Shown here in pieces: positions 7,794 to 15,487 of a stretch of 64,000 nt of DNA. The DNA comes from Methylobacterium sp. Leaf108. Lineage in GTDB: Bacteria > Pseudomonadota > Alphaproteobacteria > Rhizobiales > Beijerinckiaceae. The stretch spans positions 21,118 through 85,117 of the forward strand of contig NZ_LMND01000004.1 of the NCBI RefSeq assembly GCF_001423265.1, written 5' to 3'. Under the pieces are notes generated by a model. It was not told the DNA's origin. It ran no database searches and was given only the letters and a program-made list of their open reading frames with translations. The stretch's first letter is position 1, and each line of letters begins with the position of its first letter. Both the position numbers and the translations under genes were made by a program.

Positions 7794-8350
7794 CTCGCCA
7801 GCATGCGGCGCAGGGTGCCGTCGCGGCGCACGAGGTGGTGATGCAGGGCGGCCGCCGTGTGGAGGGCGACCAGGGCCACGAGGGCGAAGGCCGCCACGGT
7901 GTGGACGCCGAGGATGCGCTCGCCCACCGGCATGCCCCCTGAGATCGGCAGGGTCAGCGGCACCGACCAGAACAGGTTCACGGGGGCGCAGCAGGCCGAG
8001 GTGCCGGCCCAGCCGAGCAGCGGCACCAGCACGATCAGCCCGTAGAGGGCGGCGTGCGACACGCCCGCCGCCCGCCTCTGCCAGGTCGGCAGCCCCGCCT
8101 CGGCGCCGGGTGCGCCCCGCGACAGGCGAACCAGGACGCGGGCCGCCACCAGGGCCAGGGCCACGAGGCCGAAGGACTTGTGCCACTCGTAGAGCTGGTT
8201 CTGCAGCGCCCCCTCGCCGACGTTGGTCATCGCCAGCGCGAGCGGCACCTGGACGAGGATGAGCAGCGCGATGCCCCAGTGCAGCGCCTTCTGGCTCGTG
8301 GAATAGGTCGCGGGTCGGGTCGTCTCGGGTCGGGTCGTGGGTGCCGTCAT
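7787..8350 (-). CDS. Cytochrome b561-family membrane protein
   Basis: The 187-residue protein is a four-helix di-haem cytochrome b of the b561/Ni-Fe-hydrogenase cytochrome b type. Helices lie at about residues 22-42, 58-76, 96-116 and 146-170. Histidines suited to haem ligation are H24 in helix 1, H57 before helix 2, and H150 and H164 in helix 4. Such proteins move electrons between quinone and a periplasmic partner. The ATG overlaps the stop of the upstream RibD-type reductase (ATGA), so the two are translationally coupled. An electron supply for a membrane step linked to that reductase is one reading; the pairing might also be incidental. Confidence 0.88.
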   Translation of the reverse strand: MTAPTTRPETTRPATYSTSQKALHWGIALLILVQVPLALAMTNVGEGALQNQLYEWHKSFGLVALALVAARVLVRLSRGAPGAEAGLPTWQRRAAGVSHAALYGLIVLVPLLGWAGTSACCAPVNLFWSVPLTLPISGGMPVGERILGVHTVAAFALVALVALHTAAALHHHLVRRDGTLRRMLASR

Positions 8351-9138
8351 GGGGCGGGTCCTCCTTCGGCGCGGCGGCGCAGGTCGCAGTCGAACAGAAC
8401 CTCGCCCCCGCCCAGGCGATAGCTCGTGGTCGCCGGCCGCATCGCCTCGTTCAGGGCGACGATGGGCCGAAGGTCGAGGCCGTTGCGGCCCGACCCCATC
8501 AGCATCGGCGCCACCATCAGGTGGAGCCGGTCGATCGCGCCCGCGTCGATGAAGGCCGAGACGGTGCGCGCACCGCCCTCGACGAGGATTCGCGCGAACC
8601 CGAGTCTCCCGAGGCGGGCGACGATGGCCAGTGGACAGAACGCCGCCTCTGCCTCCATCCGCACGGCCTCGACCCCTGGTGGCACCGCCGCACCCGGCCG
8701 GCAGACGACGACCCGGCGCGCGCCGTCCTCCGCCAGGCAGCGGGCCGTGGAGGGCATCCGGCCGGAGGGGTCGATCACCACCCGGGCCGGGCTCGCCCCC
8801 GCGACGCGGCGCACGGTGAGGAGCGGATCGTCGGCGAGGACGGTGCCGATGCCCACCACCACCGCGTCGACCCGGGCGCGGACCCGGTGGAGATGGTCGA
8901 GGGCCGGGCACAGGTTGATGTACTTCGAATCGCCCGAGGGCGTCGCGATGCGCCCGTCCAGCGATTGGCCGAGTTGCGCCAAGACGAAAGGACGCTGCGA
9001 TGTTCCCGCCGCGAACGGCGCGAAGAGGGTCCATGACGCCGCACCCATGTCATCGGCGTCGGCGCGCAATACATCAGGCGCAGCCGAGGGCGGACGGGAC
9101 GGATCGCAAACACCGTCCGGACTCGTCACGCTCGCCAT
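8347..9138 (-). CDS. RibD C-terminal reductase-domain protein (RibD family)
   Basis: The 263-residue product contains the dihydrofolate-reductase-like reductase domain of RibD (about residues 45-255): LAQLGQSLDGRIA, VVVGIGTVLADDPLLTVR, RILVEGGARTVSAFI and a C-terminal LHLMVAPMLMGSG segment. The N-terminal zinc deaminase domain of bifunctional RibD is missing. Family members reduce ribosylaminopyrimidines to ribityl forms using NADPH in riboflavin-type pathways. The gene is transcribed divergently from a GTP cyclohydrolase II gene 52 bases away, whose product enters the same pathway, and is coupled to cytochrome b561. None of the other riboflavin genes is present, so this looks like a dedicated paralogue for another GTP-derived product. 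An internal ATG further downstream is a possible alternative start. Confidence 0.85.
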   Translation of the reverse strand: MASVTSPDGVCDPSRPPSAAPDVLRADADDMGAASWTLFAPFAAGTSQRPFVLAQLGQSLDGRIATPSGDSKYINLCPALDHLHRVRARVDAVVVGIGTVLADDPLLTVRRVAGASPARVVIDPSGRMPSTARCLAEDGARRVVVCRPGAAVPPGVEAVRMEAEAAFCPLAIVARLGRLGFARILVEGGARTVSAFIDAGAIDRLHLMVAPMLMGSGRNGLDLRPIVALNEAMRPATTSYRLGGGEVLFDCDLRRRAEGGPAP

Positions 9139-9190
9139 CACTCGTGTCCCGTCGTCGTTCGTCGTCGGGCCGTGGAACCAGAGGTCATCG
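9139..9190. promoter_or_regulatory. Divergent promoter region of RibD-type and GTP cyclohydrolase II genes
   Basis: The 52 bases between the two divergent start codons must hold both ribosome-binding sites and at least parts of the promoters. No clear FMN riboswitch or palindromic operator is visible, so ordinary FMN feedback control is not indicated. Confidence 0.4.
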
Positions 9191-10303
9191 ATGCCCACGA
9201 CGTGCCAGGATGTAGATCGCAGGGACGCTTCCGAACAGGTGGCCGTCGAGCGCGCGATCGCGGAATTGCGCGCCGGCCGTCCGGTCGCCGTCCTCGGGGC
9301 GAGGCCCGCCCTCGTCGCCTGCGCCGAAACGGTGGACGCGGCCCTGGCCGCCTTCCTCTCCGGGCTGGATGCGCCGGTGCACCTGGTGCTGCCGGCCCCG
9401 CGCCTGCGCCGGCTCGGGCTGCCCGAGCGTGCCGGTGCCGGCATCGTCCACCTCACCGCCGTCGAGCCCGAGCGGATCGCCCGGCTGGCGTTGCGGGTGG
9501 ATGCCCGCATCGACGCCCCCGTGGCCTCGGCCACCCCCTTCGACGAGAGCGCCCTCGACCTCGCCCGCGCCGCCCTGATGCTGCCCGCCGTGGTGGTGGT
9601 GCCGCTCGCGGATGCGGCGGCCGTGCCGGCCCATCTCCTCACCCTCGACGAGGCGGCGATCGCCGCCTACCGCGGTGTCGGCGTGCGCATCGTCAGCCGC
9701 GCTCCGGTGCCCCTGGAGGGCGCCCTCGACAGCGAGTTCGTGGTGTTTCGCGGCGGCGACGGCCTGCGCGACCAGGTGGCGATCGTGGTCGGGCGGCCCG
9801 ACCTGTCCGCGCCGGTGGCGGTGCGGCTGCATTCGGCCTGCCTCACCGGAGACCTGTTCGGCTCGCTCAAGTGCGATTGCGGCGACCAGCTGCGCGGCAC
9901 TATCCACCGCATGTCCGAGACCGGCGGCGGCATCCTCCTCTATCTCGACCAGGAGGGCCGCGGGAACGGACTCGCCAACAAGATCCGCGCCTACGACCTC
10001 CAGGCCTGCGGCTTCGACACCTACGAGGCCGACGAGGCGCTCGGCTACGGGGTCGACCAGCGCCGCTACGATTTCGCCGCCGCGATGCTGCGCGGCCTCG
10101 GGGTGAACCGGGTGCAGGTGGTGAGCAACAACCCCGCCAAGATCGCGGCCCTGGCCGCGGCCGGGCTCGACGTGGTCGGCTCGCAGCGCAGCCTCGGCCG
10201 CGTCACCGCGCAGAACCTCACCTACCTCACGGTCAAGCGCGACCGCACCGGCCACGCGCTCGGCCGCGACATCGCCGAGCGCCTGGAGGCCACGGTGACG
10301 TGA
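9191..10303 (+). CDS. ribA: GTP cyclohydrolase II with N-terminal extension
   Basis: The C-terminal half of this 370-residue protein (about residues 170-365) is a canonical GTP cyclohydrolase II. The zinc cysteines C217, C228 and C230 sit in CLTGDLFGSLKCDC, and the catalytic region reads LYLDQEGRGNGLANKI. The NNPAK segment and the C-terminal YLTVKRDRTGH segment also match. The enzyme opens GTP to 2,5-diamino-6-ribosylamino-pyrimidinone phosphate with formate release. The N-terminal 165 residues look like a degenerate RibB-like or alpha/beta domain and are not obviously catalytic. Its neighbours are a RibD reductase domain and, nearby, PTPS-like, glycosyltransferase and methyltransferase genes rather than ribB, ribE or ribH. 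It may therefore serve a specialised pathway, though it could also be a housekeeping riboflavin enzyme. Confidence 0.92.
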   Translation: MPTTCQDVDRRDASEQVAVERAIAELRAGRPVAVLGARPALVACAETVDAALAAFLSGLDAPVHLVLPAPRLRRLGLPERAGAGIVHLTAVEPERIARLALRVDARIDAPVASATPFDESALDLARAALMLPAVVVVPLADAAAVPAHLLTLDEAAIAAYRGVGVRIVSRAPVPLEGALDSEFVVFRGGDGLRDQVAIVVGRPDLSAPVAVRLHSACLTGDLFGSLKCDCGDQLRGTIHRMSETGGGILLYLDQEGRGNGLANKIRAYDLQACGFDTYEADEALGYGVDQRRYDFAAAMLRGLGVNRVQVVSNNPAKIAALAAAGLDVVGSQRSLGRVTAQNLTYLTVKRDRTGHALGRDIAERLEATVT

Positions 10304-10422
10304 GGGCCTGGCCCGCCGGTGCCGCTTTCCAGCCCTCGCGCAGACGGCCATAGGGTCGGGGCCCGCCGCGCGCGTCGAGGCCCGGCCCGGGCCTTCGCGA
10401 GAGGCGATGACGGAGACCGGCG

Positions 10423-11532
10423 ATGATCCTGCGACGTGATGCGACCCTCGCCCTGGCGGCGATCGCCTGCATCGCCCTGCCCGCCCGGGTGCTGCCGGCC
10501 ACGGCCGGCGGCGCGACCTGGGTGCTGCCGGCCGCGGCCGGCAGCGCGACCTGGGCGGTCGAGGGCAAGCTGTTCGGGGAGCCGAAGAAGGACAGGGCCA
10601 AGCCGGGCCGGGTCGACAAGGACGACGTCAAGAAGTCCACCGACGTGAGCGGCCTCGCCTGCGCCACCACGGTCGGCTTTCCGCGCACCTGCCTGATCGC
10701 CGACGATCAGGCCCAGGGCGTGCAGATCGTCATCCTCGAGGACGGCCGGCTCCTGGCCGGCGACTTTATCCGCCTGACCGACGAGACCCATGGCGACAGG
10801 GCCCTCGACCTCGATGCGGAGGCCGTCGCCTACGCCGACGGCCTGTTCTACGTCGTCGGCTCGCACGGCCGGCCGCGGCACACCGACGGCGGCTCCGACG
10901 ACCCGAGCAGCAACGCCAGGGCGGCGGCATCGCGAAAGCTGTTCCGCCTGCGGATCGACCCGGCCGCGGTCGACGCCAGGGGACGGTTGACGGGACCGGT
11001 GGCGGTCACGGCCTCCACCGCCCTGCCCGGCCTCCTGGCCGCGGAGCGGGCGCTCCTGTTCGACCAGCCCCTCAAGAAGGACGGCCTCAACATCGAAGGC
11101 GCGGCGGTGAAGGGCGGCCGGCTCTATGCCGGGTTCCGTGGCCCCCTCGTCGGCGGCAGGGCGGCGATCCTGTCCGTGCCCCTCGGCGTCCTGTTCGAGG
11201 GCGAAATCGGCAAGGCCGAGGTGACGACCGTCGACCTCGGTGGCGCACGCGGGGTGCGCGACCTCGTCACCTTCGGCGACGCCTTCCTCGTCCTCGCCGG
11301 CCCGGTGCAGGACCCGGCCGACGGCAGCGTCGCCGACGGGGATTACGCGGTCACGTGGTGGGACGGGGCGGGACGTACCAAGAGCCTCGGCGCCGTTCCC
11401 TCCCTCGGCCCCAAGGTGAAGCCGGAGGCGCTCCTGCCCCTCGGCGAGGCCGACGGCCGGCTGCGGCTCCTGGTCCTGTTCGACGGCCCCGACGAGGGGG
11501 GCCCGCGCGTCGTCGAGGTCGACGCCCCCTGA
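10423..11532 (+). CDS. Secreted DUF3616-like protein
   Basis: The 369-residue protein starts with a signal peptide (MILRRDATLALAAIACIA) and has no further membrane segment. Two features recall the DUF3616 family: a LDAEAVAYADGLFYVVGSHG segment near residues 125-145 and a GLNIEGAAVKGGRLYAGFRG segment near 220-240. The fold is probably a beta-propeller and the role is unknown. Just after the signal peptide a 33-base unit is present twice in frame (10489-10554), giving VLPATAGGATW followed by VLPAAAGSATW, so the mature N-terminus is duplicated. The gene stands alone, 119 bases after ribA and converging on the autotransporter gene. Confidence 0.65.
   Translation: MILRRDATLALAAIACIALPARVLPATAGGATWVLPAAAGSATWAVEGKLFGEPKKDRAKPGRVDKDDVKKSTDVSGLACATTVGFPRTCLIADDQAQGVQIVILEDGRLLAGDFIRLTDETHGDRALDLDAEAVAYADGLFYVVGSHGRPRHTDGGSDDPSSNARAAASRKLFRLRIDPAAVDARGRLTGPVAVTASTALPGLLAAERALLFDQPLKKDGLNIEGAAVKGGRLYAGFRGPLVGGRAAILSVPLGVLFEGEIGKAEVTTVDLGGARGVRDLVTFGDAFLVLAGPVQDPADGSVADGDYAVTWWDGAGRTKSLGAVPSLGPKVKPEALLPLGEADGRLRLLVLFDGPDEGGPRVVEVDAP
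10489..10554 (+). repeat. 33-bp in-frame tandem duplication
   Basis: Two 33-base copies (10489-10521 and 10522-10554) differ at only a few bases. Both start GTGCTGCCGGCC and end GCGCGACCTGG. The unit duplicates 11 residues at the signal-peptide border of the DUF3616-like protein. Confidence 0.9.
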
Positions 11533-11601
11533 CGATCCCGCCCGGCGGGGAGAGGACGAAGGGCGGCAGGACCGATACCGATCCGGCCGCCCCGGTCGCG
11601 C

Positions 11602-11619
11602 GATCCCCCGGGAGGGATC
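11602..11619. terminator. Short palindrome between convergent genes
   Basis: GATCCC and GGGATC flank a 6-base spacer in the 96-base gap between the DUF3616-like gene and the autotransporter gene. It has no T-run, so it is only a weak terminator candidate. Confidence 0.25.
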
Positions 11620-11628
11620 AGCCATGGC

Positions 11629-14600
11629 CTACCATTGGTAGCGGATGCCGGCCCGGCCGCCGCCGCCGAGCAGGTCCTCGCCGATGCGGTAGTCGGCCCT
11701 CAGGAAGCCGGACAGGCCGGTGGTGAGGTTGAGGAAATTGATCGAGGCCTGGATCTCGCCCCGCGCCTTGTTGACGTTGGTGAGGCCCGTGAGGCGGGTG
11801 CCGCCGCCGAAGGTGGCGGTGGTGCCGGACTCGGTGAAGACGTTGTAGACGAGGCCGGTGATGCTCGGCTCGACCCGGATGTTGTCCTGCACGAACTCGG
11901 TTCCGAGCCGGGCGCCGATGCGGCCGCGGAAGGCGTCGCCGTCCTGCAGCGGCACCGCGTTGGCGGCGAGCACCGGCGTGCGGTCGAACACCGTCGACAC
12001 GTATTCGAGGCCCGCCGTCGGCTCGATGTAGAGGGCGTTGGGCAGGTCGAACCGGTAGCCGATGTTGCCCAGCACGTTGTAGTTCTGCAGGCCGGTCGAC
12101 TGGCGCACGCCCGGCGCGGTGATGTCGAGGCCGAGCAGGTCGGTCTTGAACAGCGTGTCGGCGAAGAAGCCGCCCTTCAGGTAGGTGGCGTAGGCGCCCA
12201 CCGTGCCGCCGTCGTAATCCTGGCGGCCCGCCTGCTGGTTGAGGCGGACGTTGGCGGTGGTGTAGCCGCCCATGACGCCGAGGATCAGGCCGTCGTCCGG
12301 CGCGGTGACGCCGCTGATGACCACGTCGGCGCCCGCCAGCAGGCCGCCGGTGGCCTGGCTGTAGCCGAGGTCGCGCCCGAAGTTGGCGCCCCCGAAGGTG
12401 AGGGTGCTGAAGCCGGTGCGGCGCTCCATGTCGCCGAAGGCGCGCGCCCAGACGGCGGGCTTGACGTTGCTGGGCGGGGCCGGCGCCACGATCCTGGGGG
12501 CGATCGGGTCCTTGCTCACCAGGGCCGCGTATTGGCCGAGCGGCGCGTATTGCGTCATCTGCGGCAGGGCCGGGGCCGGGGCCGAGCCGGCGGCGGCGCG
12601 CTGGGCGTCGCCGCGGATCTGGGTGACGCGGTCGAGGATGGCGGTGCCGCCCTGGAAGGCGATGCTCTGGGCGGCCAGGACCGCCGTGGTGCCGGATTGG
12701 CCCACCGCGCTGGGCACCGTGACGAGGGAGACGGTGCTGCCGCCTTCCGTGCCGAGGGCGCCGGTGAGCAGCGCCACGTCGAGGGCGCCGAAGCTCTGGA
12801 CGTTGGCGATGCCGAAGGCGCCGGGGCTCACCGCCCCGTTGACCTGCACGAGCACCGGCGAGGTGGTGAAGGCCTGCCCCGGCGTGAGGTTGAGGAGGTT
12901 GAGGCCGGTGGTGCCGCCGGCGCTTCCGGTGATCACCAGGCGGTCCGAGGAACTGGTCTGGGTCGAGACGTCGAGGTTCACCCGGCCGTTCTGGCCGACG
13001 TAGTTGCCGTTGATGGTGAGGCTGTCGCCGGCCCGGCCGTTCTGCAGGTCGATCGTGCCCGCGTTGGTGAAGGTCGCCGCCGAAACGGCGGAGGCGCCGC
13101 TCGCCCGTACCACGCCCGAGGCGTTGGTGAAGCTCGACAGGCCGGCCAGGGTCACGTCCGGACCGAGGTTGACGATGCCGGCGTTGGTGAGGCTGCCGCC
13201 GCCGAAGGTGCTGGTGCCGAGCGGGTTGAAGATCCCCGAGGTGTCGTTGCCGAAGCTCGACCCGGCCGAGAGGGCGACGCGGCCGGCGATCGTGCCGGCG
13301 TTGACGACCTGCGTCGCGCCGCGGCTGGCCGTGGTGTCGATCGCCAGGGCGGCGTCGACGAGGCCGGAGTTGTAGACGGTCAGGGCACCGACCGCCGGGG
13401 GGACCAGCCCCTGGGCGGTGGCGTCGAGGACGGCCGCGTCGATGCCGACCGACGCGGTGACGGTGCCCGCGTTCACGACCGTGACGGCACCGCCGACGGT
13501 GCGGGCGTAGATGCCGGCCGTGCCTGCGGGCACGAAGCGCGCGAAGTCGCTCGGCAGCGTCGCCAGCTGCGCCGTGCTGACCTGCGTCGGCAGGGTCGCG
13601 TCCTGGGTGAGGGTGCCGCGGTTCGTGATCGTGACGGGGCCGAACAGCCCGCCGGCGGCGAGACCGAGCTTGCCGAAGGTCACCTGCCCGGAGTTGGCCA
13701 CCCCGACGCCCGCGCGGGAACCGGCGGCGATGCCCACCGTCGCACCCTGGATCACCCCGTCGTTCGTCGCCACCGCGTTGCCGCGGGTGGAGCCGGCGGC
13801 GATGCCGATGGGCGCCGTGAGGGTGCCGGCGTTGGCGACCTCGACCGAGCCGGTCCCGGCCCGCGCCACGATGGCGGCGGTGCCGGCCTCGATGGTGCCC
13901 GCGTTGGCGACGGTGGCCGAGCCGGCGCCGCCCTGGGTCTCGACCCGGATACCGGCGCCCGCCGCCGATACGATGCGGGCGCTCGAATCGACGGTGACGG
14001 CGACGTTGCCGCCCTGCGAACCGCCGGCCGTCGCCGCCATCACCAGCAGCGCGTCCTGCCCGGCCGCGGCGGTGATGGTGGTGTTCTGCAGGACGTTGAG
14101 GGTGAGCGCCCCGGTCGGCGTGTAGAAGATGCCGCCGCCGTAGACCCCGCGCGGACCGCAGTTGGCCAGCGTCGTGGTCGAGGCGTTGTCGCCGGCCGAG
14201 CAGAGCCGGGCGAACAGGACGCCGCCGTTGCGGACGGGGAACAGGAACTGGCCCGGGGCGCCGCCGTTCGACGCGGTGGCGAGGGCGAAGGGGCTGCCGT
14301 CGAGGTAGTAGCCCGGCACCAGCGCGCCCGGCAGCTGGTAGTAGGTGCCGTCGACGCCGGTGCCGGCCGAATAGCCCACGGCCGCGGAGGTGCCGCCCAG
14401 GCCGTTGGTGCCGCCCGAGGCGTCGCCGGTCTCGAACTGGATGCTGCGGTAGTTGTAAGTGATGTCGAAATTGCCGGCGCCCGTGTCGGAGCGCTCCGTC
14501 AGCACCACCTGGAAGGTGTTGAGCTTGTCGGCCTTCGACGCGAAATAGCCCACGGCCGGCCAGGTCGCACCGAAGGCGGTGCGGCCGGCATAGGTGCCGG

Positions 14601-15024
14601 TGCCGTAGGCGGTGACGCCGCTGGCGGCATTGGTGGTGTCGATGTCGGCGAAGAACGGCGCGATGATGGGGGCGCCGCGATAATCGGCGTCGAGTCCGGT
14701 GGGCGTGTAATCGCTGAGCGGCCGGCCGAAGGTCACGTTGCCGTTGTTGTTGACGTAGATCTGCGTGTAGTTGCCGCCGAAGAAGTTGGCCGTGAAGGGC
14801 AGCGTCACCGGACCGCTGGAATTGTCGTCCCCGCGCGGGACCTGGGTCTGGTCGAAGCCCGGCGCGATGCCCTGCGCGGTGGCCTCGGATGCCGTCACCA
14901 GCGCCATCGCCAAGGGCAGGACCGCCAGGGATACGCCTGCGAGAAGGCTGGCCCGCAAGGCGCTCCGACGCGAGGCCGATCGGTCGGCGCGTCCGCCCGG
15001 TGCGGTAATGGCGTGAGAATGCAT
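11629..15024 (-). CDS. Autotransporter (type V secretion) with N-terminal NIDO-like domain
   Basis: The 1,131-residue protein has an extended signal peptide (about residues 15-50, basic then hydrophobic, ending ASEATAQ). A nidogen-like NIDO domain follows (about 55-225, with IYVNNNGNVTFG and PIIAPFFADIDT). Next is a long passenger of degenerate beta-helix repeats of the type VANAGTI or VVNAGTV (about 270-700), and finally an outer-membrane autotransporter beta-barrel (about 858-1131) that ends in the aromatic residue expected for barrel assembly (RYQW). The passenger is presumably displayed or released at the cell surface; adhesion is the usual inference. The frame is open 37 codons further upstream, but the ATG at 15024 gives a proper leader. 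It is a stand-alone gene. Confidence 0.88.
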   Translation of the reverse strand: MHSHAITAPGGRADRSASRRSALRASLLAGVSLAVLPLAMALVTASEATAQGIAPGFDQTQVPRGDDNSSGPVTLPFTANFFGGNYTQIYVNNNGNVTFGRPLSDYTPTGLDADYRGAPIIAPFFADIDTTNAASGVTAYGTGTYAGRTAFGATWPAVGYFASKADKLNTFQVVLTERSDTGAGNFDITYNYRSIQFETGDASGGTNGLGGTSAAVGYSAGTGVDGTYYQLPGALVPGYYLDGSPFALATASNGGAPGQFLFPVRNGGVLFARLCSAGDNASTTTLANCGPRGVYGGGIFYTPTGALTLNVLQNTTITAAAGQDALLVMAATAGGSQGGNVAVTVDSSARIVSAAGAGIRVETQGGAGSATVANAGTIEAGTAAIVARAGTGSVEVANAGTLTAPIGIAAGSTRGNAVATNDGVIQGATVGIAAGSRAGVGVANSGQVTFGKLGLAAGGLFGPVTITNRGTLTQDATLPTQVSTAQLATLPSDFARFVPAGTAGIYARTVGGAVTVVNAGTVTASVGIDAAVLDATAQGLVPPAVGALTVYNSGLVDAALAIDTTASRGATQVVNAGTIAGRVALSAGSSFGNDTSGIFNPLGTSTFGGGSLTNAGIVNLGPDVTLAGLSSFTNASGVVRASGASAVSAATFTNAGTIDLQNGRAGDSLTINGNYVGQNGRVNLDVSTQTSSSDRLVITGSAGGTTGLNLLNLTPGQAFTTSPVLVQVNGAVSPGAFGIANVQSFGALDVALLTGALGTEGGSTVSLVTVPSAVGQSGTTAVLAAQSIAFQGGTAILDRVTQIRGDAQRAAAGSAPAPALPQMTQYAPLGQYAALVSKDPIAPRIVAPAPPSNVKPAVWARAFGDMERRTGFSTLTFGGANFGRDLGYSQATGGLLAGADVVISGVTAPDDGLILGVMGGYTTANVRLNQQAGRQDYDGGTVGAYATYLKGGFFADTLFKTDLLGLDITAPGVRQSTGLQNYNVLGNIGYRFDLPNALYIEPTAGLEYVSTVFDRTPVLAANAVPLQDGDAFRGRIGARLGTEFVQDNIRVEPSITGLVYNVFTESGTTATFGGGTRLTGLTNVNKARGEIQASINFLNLTTGLSGFLRADYRIGEDLLGGGGRAGIRYQW

Positions 15025-15487
15025 TGTCTGGTGCCCTTTGACCTCGCCAAGACTGTACAGCCAGGTATCCGGATTTGGGTGACGAAACGCCTTAACGATT
15101 CTAAACCACCTTGAATTTCGAAGGTATGTTGCCATGGTGCCACAAACGCTGTCCCGCCGGGCGAAGACAGAACTTGAGCCGGCCCCGGAAATTCCAACGC
15201 AGTCGTTTCGGCGGAGGGTTGCGTGCGAAGACCGGCGAACACCACGCCGACGCCAGCCGTGCGGTGCCGAGACCCTGAGGGCCGCGGCATGATTCGCAAT
15301 CGGCGATTCGGGGACGCGGGCAATTCCGGCGCGAACGCCGGCCGACCGTCTCCGGTGCGTCGTGCCATTTCCGATGGATCACTCGTACCATTTCCGGGTG
15401 ATCACTTCGTGATGCGGAAATGGGCTTCGCTCAGGCGCTGCGCGGGCGTGCCGATCCGGCCACCGCGGTCATCGAGCGCTGGCCGTA
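15025..15487. other. Intergenic region upstream of the autotransporter gene and downstream of the caspase gene
   Basis: This 463-base gap carries the promoter and leader of the autotransporter gene and one copy of a dispersed intergenic repeat (15398-15450). I see no convincing gene, RNA or T-run terminator in it. Confidence 0.5.
15398..15450 (+). repeat. Dispersed intergenic repeat, copy A
   Basis: The segment starting GTGATCACTTCGTGATGCGG and running on through ATGGGCTTCGCTCAGGCGC recurs almost exactly, in the opposite orientation, at 31885-31935. It includes the small palindrome ATCACTTCGTGAT. Confidence 0.85.

Noticed and set aside
9139..9190. Possible FMN riboswitch before ribA
   Set aside because: None of the conserved FMN-element blocks is visible in the 52-base gap.
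11635..15114. A 1,159-codon plus-strand frame opposite the autotransporter
   Set aside because: It is compositionally biased and without domains. The minus strand has a signal peptide and an autotransporter barrel.
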